DNA of 64,000 bases from Lycium barbarum (taxonomy: Eukaryota > Streptophyta > Magnoliopsida > Solanales > Solanaceae), in contig NC_083346.1 in the NCBI RefSeq assembly GCF_019175385.1, positions 57,875,821 to 57,939,820 of the forward strand, read 5' to 3'. A program made the position numbers and the translations under genes. Numbering within the stretch: position 1 is the first letter of the stretch; every line of letters begins with the position of its first letter. A model generated the notes under the pieces. That model worked only from the letters and a program-made list of their open reading frames with translations. It was not told the DNA's origin and made no database searches. This document shows, one piece after another, positions 58,735-64,000 of the stretch.

Positions 58735-61700
58735 TGTTATATCCCGTGTTTTCTCACATTTGGAAAATTAGAAATAATCTTGACTTGTATGAAATAAAGT
58801 CATAATTGATTACATCTAGCACTTGAGTTGTTTGTGAAAGAATATTAATATGGAAGTGTCGAGGAAGGCTAAGGGAAAAACGTGGAATTTCGGAAATTAG
58901 TTTCGGGAATTGCAAAAATAAAATTTGTAGCCAATTGGGCTTGTAAAATAAGAAGCCAAATGAAGCCCATTTTCCTTGAAGGGTGGCCGGCCATGGGGTG
59001 GCCCAAGCCCATGGCCTTATTATATTCTCCATGTGACTAATTAACTAAGGGACCATATTATATATTATATATCATCTTCATCTTATCTTTTAGAAGACTT
59101 AAGATAAGAAGCAAGAATTAAAAGCAAGCAAGAAACAAGAGAAAAAAAAAAGAAGAGGGTTCGGGTTTGCCATGGAAATTTCACCCTAAAAAATATTGTG
59201 TTAAAAATTTGTATCTTGTGGTTTTCTTACTAAATTGAGTAGCCTCTTCAACTTGGTGTAGCTGGTTTGGAGAAATGAGCCCTTGGTTTATCAAAGTGAG
59301 CACAAATTCTAGTGAAGAAGACTAGAAAATAAGGTAAGAATTTATCTCTTTTTATTGTGTTATGATGTTTTGTTTGTGTTGTAGTATGTGGGAATGAGTT
59401 GATTGTATGGAAAAATGAAAGATTTCAAAGTGGGTTTGGAATATGGTGTGTAGCCGTGAGGGTATATGTGTTGTATACCTATAATGTGTTGAATTATGTC
59501 ATATTCTAGTTGTGATTGTGGTAAAATGCATATTGGGAATGAAAGTTGAATGAATTTGATAGAAGTTGTGAGTGGGGTGTTTGGCCGTGTGGTTTGGAGT
59601 GTGTGGAATGGAAATGGACTAAATTTGTTTAATGTGTTAGTTGTGTTATTATGATGCTTGCAATGTATATGGAGATAAAATGATATAAGTTTGTATTGAA
59701 ATGGAATGTAGGAGCTTATGTCGCTTTAGTATGATTTTACGACATGATGAAAAATGAAGTTATTAGGTTGCAAATTATGATGGGTATTGATGAATTTGGA
59801 AGATGGAATCATGTTATGAATATGTATGCCAAAGATTAGAAGTTTCGGACGAGTTAGGATTTTGGCGGAAAGTTTGTATATTATGTATATCGTGTGTATA
59901 ATTTGACGAAACGATATGAAACGCTTATAAACTATGTTGTGATGATCTAGTTTGATAATGAATGTGAAATCATTGAAATTGGTTTGGAAATTGAAGTTGA
60001 AATGAAGGTTATGACATTATGCCGGCAAGTAGAACTAGTTGTGCCCTATTGTGTTTCTAATGTTTGTTGTTGGGGTTGATGTTTTTGTGTGGGTTGTTGT
60101 TAATGATTTTGAGCCGAGTTGAATTCTCGGGGGTGCTATATGTATAGGGGAAGTGCTGCCGAAATTTCGGTAGACAAATATGAGTTGAATTGAATTCGTA
60201 GCATCTAGTACTTACAATTGGTAAATGTGACCATTTGCAGATTTTCGACGAAACGGAGAGTGAGCTTGGATAGGCTTAAAAAGCTCAAAAGGTATGTAAA
60301 GCTACCCCGATCCTTCTTTTGGCATGCCTAAGTGTATTAGAATCGAATTCGGGCCTCGAAAGACTTTCTGCCCCTCGGAATCCGCAAGTGAAAATATCAC
60401 TTTTTCTTTTAGTAAGATTGAACTCTTTTGGTATGTTTTCTTGGAAATTATGCAAACTTTCTCTAAACTCCTTGGAAAGCTTTAGAATGTCCGTAGAACC
60501 TTTATAGGTGACCCCATAAGCTTAAAGGGCGTAATTTGGACCCACCGCCTTGTTTGTCCCGAGGTGGGCCCGCTATTCCCGATTTTGCCATTATTGTACT
60601 TAAGTCCTATTTTCGAACGGTTTTTGAAAGAAATGTTTGGACTACCATTCTAATTACCTAACAAACATTGTTTCAAATATTCCATTAAGTCTGATAACCT
60701 GTTTTGACACTCGGAACGATTTCAGAAAGGTTATACTTTTGTAATTCATTATGATACCCGAAACTCATTTATTATGATCCCTTCCGACTTCATTGGATCG
60801 GTTTGTCTTTGATATGCCTCATCGAGTCTATGGAAACATTTATGATATTTTAATTGCATTAGTCTCTCACTACTCCATTCGTGGATGCCCCAATGTTTCC
60901 CACACTGAGCCCGGGCCAGGATATGTTGTCAAGCGTGATCCTCTGCATTGTTCGCTGTGCCTCGATGTGAGGGGGTAGGTATACGCGTACATGGGTTTGT
61001 GGAGTATGATGTGCCATGTCCGCTTGTTCTGATATGATTTGCTATGGCCATTTGATATGACATACTATGTTACGGGGTTATGCCCCTACTCTGATTCTTC
61101 TGTGTTGTGGCACCAGCGTCGGGAGGGTGGCCACGTTCTGTCTGCCGAGTCCCTTGGCAGGGGCCGGATTTGATATGACATATGTTTCTGTACACACTCT
61201 GCATGTTTTGAAAATATGTATCTGATACTTTGGGTTTTCTGTTTCCTTTCTGTACGTTCTGTACCAGTTATGATTTTGTTTCTGTAATTCAGGCTTTACA
61301 TATTCAGTACATATTTCGTACGGACCCCCTTTCTTCGGGGGTTGCGTCTTCATGTCGCGCAGGTACCGACGACAGGTTTGCTGATCCGTCCGCTTAGGAT
61401 CTTATTCTGCTATTTTGGAGCGCTCTCTTATCCAGAGCCCATCTTTTGGTATAGTCTGTCACTACTGTATATATATATTCTCGTTCATGGTTACGACGGG
61501 GCCCTGTCCCGTCATATGATTCTGTCGGTCTGTTTAGAGGTCTGTGGACATGTTTGTGGGTCGGGGTCTTTCTATACGGATGTGTGTATATGTTGTGTTT
61601 GGGCGATCCCATTCGCCGCGGCGGCCGGTCCGCATATGTTTAACTGTTGCTTTGTTGGCCCTGTGTGGCATTTGTTGGTATTTTCTACGTGCAGGGTATA

Positions 61701-61855
61701 TTGGATAGTCCGTAAAACAAAGGAAACTCTGCCGAAATTTTTCTGGAAATTATCTAAATTTGAAATAAAGCCTTGTCGGCTTCGGCCATATACTAGAATG
61801 CGTTTGAGTGCCCAGATCGGGCACTAGTCATGGCCTACGGGGTTGGGTCGTGACA
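58735..61855 (+). repeat. Element C LTR 2 (shared middle LTR)
   Basis: Same structure as LTR 1 with scattered substitutions and small indels, for example three extra bases in the A-rich leader near 59150. It serves as 3' LTR for copy 1 and 5' LTR for copy 2. Confidence 0.95.
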
Positions 61856-61859
61856 AAAG

Positions 61860-61873
61860 TGGTATCAGAGCGG
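61860..61873 (+). promoter_or_regulatory. Element C PBS, copy 2
   Basis: TGGTATCAGAGCGG, intact initiator Met tRNA type, four bases after the LTR end. Confidence 0.9.
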
Positions 61874-62058
61874 TTCGTCCTCGGAATGTCTACAGACCGT
61901 GTCTAGTAGAGTCTTGTTTATCGGTGTGTTGTGCACCACACCTATAAACAGGAGGCTACAGGGCATTTAGGATACTACCCTTCTTTCTGTCTTAGATCGT
62001 GCGATAGAGCTGTGTTATCAGGATGATTCCTCCCTAACGAATTGATACATTTGCAGTT

Positions 62059-64000
62059 ATGCCTCCAAAAAAGGCGACAGCGGCCCAAAAGGCCAAGGCA
62101 GCGGCTGCGAGAGAGACTAGTCGGGCCCAGAGGACTACCAGGGCCCATGCCCATATTGCTCCTGATATTTTGCCCCCGGCAGAGGGCTCTTCCACACCGC
62201 CACACGTAGAGGAGATTGGAGCAGCAGCAGCTCCAGGTCGAGGGGTGGCTCCACCGCCAGCTCCCGAGATTCTAGTACCTGAGCCTCCAGCTCGACGGCC
62301 AGGGACTGAGGATCAGACTATGAGAGAGGCAGTCCAGCTATTGACCAGACTTGTGGCGGGACAGGTTCAGGGGCACGGATTGGGAGGTGACCGAGCAGGC
62401 AGGCGTGACAGTTCGAGAGCTCGTAAGTTCTTGACTTGTGGCCCTCCAGAGTTCTTCGGGACAAAGCCCGAGGAGGATCCTGAGAAGTTTATTAGGAAGA
62501 TGCGGCGCACCTTACATTTGATTAAGGCTTCTGCGACAGAGTCAGTCGAGTTGGCTTCGTACCGGTTGTATGATGTAGCAGCTAATTGGTACGAGTCTTG
62601 GGAGTTGGCTAGAGGCGATGACACTCCCCCAACAGTCTGGGATGAGTTTTCTGATGCTTTTCTTAGCCATTTTCTGCCTCCGGAGTTACGGCGGGCCAGA
62701 GTTGACAGATTCTTATTGCTGAGACAGAGGGGCCGCAGCGTCCGAGAGTACAGTATGGAGTTCGACTCATTGGCCCGATATGCACCTGCTGTGGTAGCTA
62801 CTATGGCCGACAGGATGCACAGGTATATTATGGGGCTGGATCGGTATTTTGTCGACAGTTGCTTGGTATTGGCCGCTCAGCCCGATATGGATATTGCCCG
62901 AATTAAGGCGCACGCCCAGGGCATGGAGGACCGGCACACGGGTCATCAGCCCGATAGGAGTCAGGATCGGAGACAGCCCAAGAGGGCCAGATCATCCGGG
63001 TATTCTGGAGATATCTGGGGCAGACAGCCTCCGCAGCCGCAGCAGCCTAGCAGATATCCATCCCAGCCGGCACAGAGCGCACCTCCACAGCCTACAGGTC
63101 GCAGATTTGATAGCCCAGGTTATTCAGGAGCAGGCCAGAGCTCCAGGGCTTCAGGTTCGCGGACAGATAGGGGTTCTGGTCAGACGAGGCCACCTAGGCC
63201 TCAGTGTTCTTATTGTGGCAGATATCATCCGGGAGAGTGCTACAGAGCCACTGGTGCATGTTTTTCTTGTGGCCGTCAGGGCCATTCTGTGAGAGATTGC
63301 CCGTATAAGGGTAGTTCGGGTGGTGCAACGCAGCATACCGGATCAGCCGCCGGGTCGTCATCTTCATCAGTGGCTATGCGCCCTACAGGGCCGGGTACAT
63401 CAGCACCGGCGGGTCGCGGCAGAGGTCGTGGTGGAGCTTCTGGTACTAGCGGTCCTTCGAACCGCATTTATGCTTTGGCCAGCCGCCAGGATCAGGAGGC
63501 ATCGCCTAATGTCGTTACAGGTACATTATTGGTTTTCTCTCGGTCTGTGTATGCATTAATTGATCCAGGTTCGACTTTGTCATATATTTCGCCTCTTGTT
63601 GCTGGAAAAATTGGTATAACGTCTGAACCTATAGAGTCATTTGAGGTAGCCACACCGATTGGGGACTTTATTGTAGCAAAACAGGTATATAAAGACTGTT
63701 CTGTAATTGTATGTGGCCGTGACACTAAGGCAGATCTGGTGGAGTTAGATATGATCGAGTTCGATGTTATTATGGGTATGGACTGGCTAGCTTCCTGTTA
63801 TGCTAATGTTGACTGCCAGAATAAGGTAGTTCGTTTCCAGTTTCCCGGGCAGCCTGTTATAGAATGGGCCGGTAATACAGCATCGCCGAAAGGTAAGTTT
63901 ATTTCATACCTTAAGGCGAAGAAAATGATCAGAAAGGGGTATATTTATCATCCGGTTCGGGTACAAGACTTGACAGCAGAAACGCCAACTCTTCAGTCAG
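62059..64000 (+). CDS. Element C copy 2: gag-protease-start of pol, open to window edge
   Basis: Read codon by codon from ATG 62059 (MPPKKATAAQKAKAAA) the frame has no stop through 64000, at least 647 codons; it was not closed by a stop, so the 3' part lies outside. The gag body has EEDPEKFIRKMRRTLHLIKA, the segment lost in copy 1, and then DEFSDAFLSHFLPPELRRAR. Zinc-binding pairs at about residues 383-410 (CSYCGRYHPGEC; CFSCGRQGHSVRDC). Protease DPGST with Asp at about residue 502. [17 protein letters not shown] follows. Where copy 1 has TAG, this copy has CAG. Gag and pol appear fused in one frame. It is the only candidate in the window for an active gag-pol and could supply proteins to other elements. 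Confidence 0.92.
   Translation, partial: MPPKKATAAQKAKAAAARETSRAQRTTRAHAHIAPDILPPAEGSSTPPHVEEIGAAAAPGRGVAPPPAPEILVPEPPARRPGTEDQTMREAVQLLTRLVAGQVQGHGLGGDRAGRRDSSRARKFLTCGPPEFFGTKPEEDPEKFIRKMRRTLHLIKASATESVELASYRLYDVAANWYESWELARGDDTPPTVWDEFSDAFLSHFLPPELRRARVDRFLLLRQRGRSVREYSMEFDSLARYAPAVVATMADRMHRYIMGLDRYFVDSCLVLAAQPDMDIARIKAHAQGMEDRHTGHQPDRSQDRRQPKRARSSGYSGDIWGRQPPQPQQPSRYPSQPAQSAPPQPTGRRFDSPGYSGAGQSSRASGSRTDRGSGQTRPPRPQCSYCGRYHPGECYRATGACFSCGRQGHSVRDCPYKGSSGGATQHTGSAAGSSSSSVAMRPTGPGTSAPAGRGRGRGGASGTSGPSNRIYALASRQDQEASPNVVTGTLLVFSRSVYALIDPGSTLSYISPLVAGKIGITSEPIESFEVATPIGDFIVAKQVYKDCSVIVCGRDTKADLVELDMIEFDVIMGMDWLASCYANVDCQNKVVRFQFPGQPVIEWAGNTASPKGKFISYLKAKKMIRKGYIYHPVRVQDLTAETPTLQS

Larger units (their letters stand above)
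50454..64000 (+). mobile_element. Ty3/gypsy element C, tandem form (LTR-internal-LTR-internal...), runs off right edge
   Basis: LTRs at 50454-53571 and 58735-61855 flank a broken internal region. A second internal region begins straight after the second LTR at 61856, with its own PBS, and continues past the window. Left flank CTTAA (50449-50453) is the expected TSD, but the right end is not visible. The two LTRs are near-identical apart from scattered changes and small indels. The second internal region is closely similar to the first but free of its lesions. Such shared-LTR tandems usually arise by unequal recombination between elements. Confidence 0.93.

Overview
This is a stretch of plant nuclear genome made almost entirely of nested retrotransposons. 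Plant LTR families, a Stowaway MITE and an ER-type protein disulfide isomerase gene end point to a eudicot. The Ty3/gypsy LTR families and a LINE with a DUF4283-type ORF1 make Solanaceae my best guess, which is inference from general resemblance and not from a search. There are no bacterial-style genes, CRISPR arrays or operons.

Layout. (1) 1-3277: 5' part of a decayed LINE on the minus strand (ORF1, then ORF2 with an APE endonuclease; the RT runs off the left edge). (2) 4096-4397: the last two exons of a PDI-like gene on the plus strand, ending in KDEL, followed by non-coding DNA and an orphan TATA promoter. (3) 5782-6643: inverted LTR fragments and a decayed gypsy pol end. (4) About 6640-45312: an old Athila/Tat-like element (called D) that lacks RT, RNase H and integrase. 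It is broken up by solo LTRs at 7614-10034, 11230-13917 and 41176-43892, and by gypsy element A (14565-39176, minus strand, TSD GCCAG). A's left LTR carries a solo LTR (15151-17790). A's RNase H is split by element B (21395-33710, plus strand, TSD ATACA). B in turn carries a solo LTR (27526-30577, TSD TAAAC). The nest is four levels deep, and most boundaries are fixed to the base by target site duplications. (5) 45313-50453: an unassigned LTR-like region of about 5 kb with local repeats. (6) 50454-64000: gypsy element C in tandem form, LTR - broken internal region - LTR - second internal region. The second internal region has an open gag-pol frame up to the window edge.

How the parts work together. 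A and C encode gag, protease, RT, RNase H and integrase, with a chromodomain-like C terminus; both sampled complete copies (A and the first C copy) are broken. B has equal-length, near-identical LTRs, a tRNA-iMet-type primer site and a PPT but no coding capacity, so it looks like a non-autonomous (LARD-like) element mobilised in trans. Its internal region carries a sense-strand 5S rRNA-derived segment. Comparing the LTRs shows a shared layout across distinct families: TATA, exon-like leader, GTAAG-type donor, a GCTGCCGAAATTTCGG-type motif, acceptor, mini-exon of about 40-75 nt, GTATGTAAGGCT donor, GC-rich hairpin repeats, a conserved double hairpin, LTR end, PBS, then an acceptor 2 nt before the gag ATG. 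The most interesting observations are this possible spliced leader, the 5S-derived insert and the conserved hairpins.
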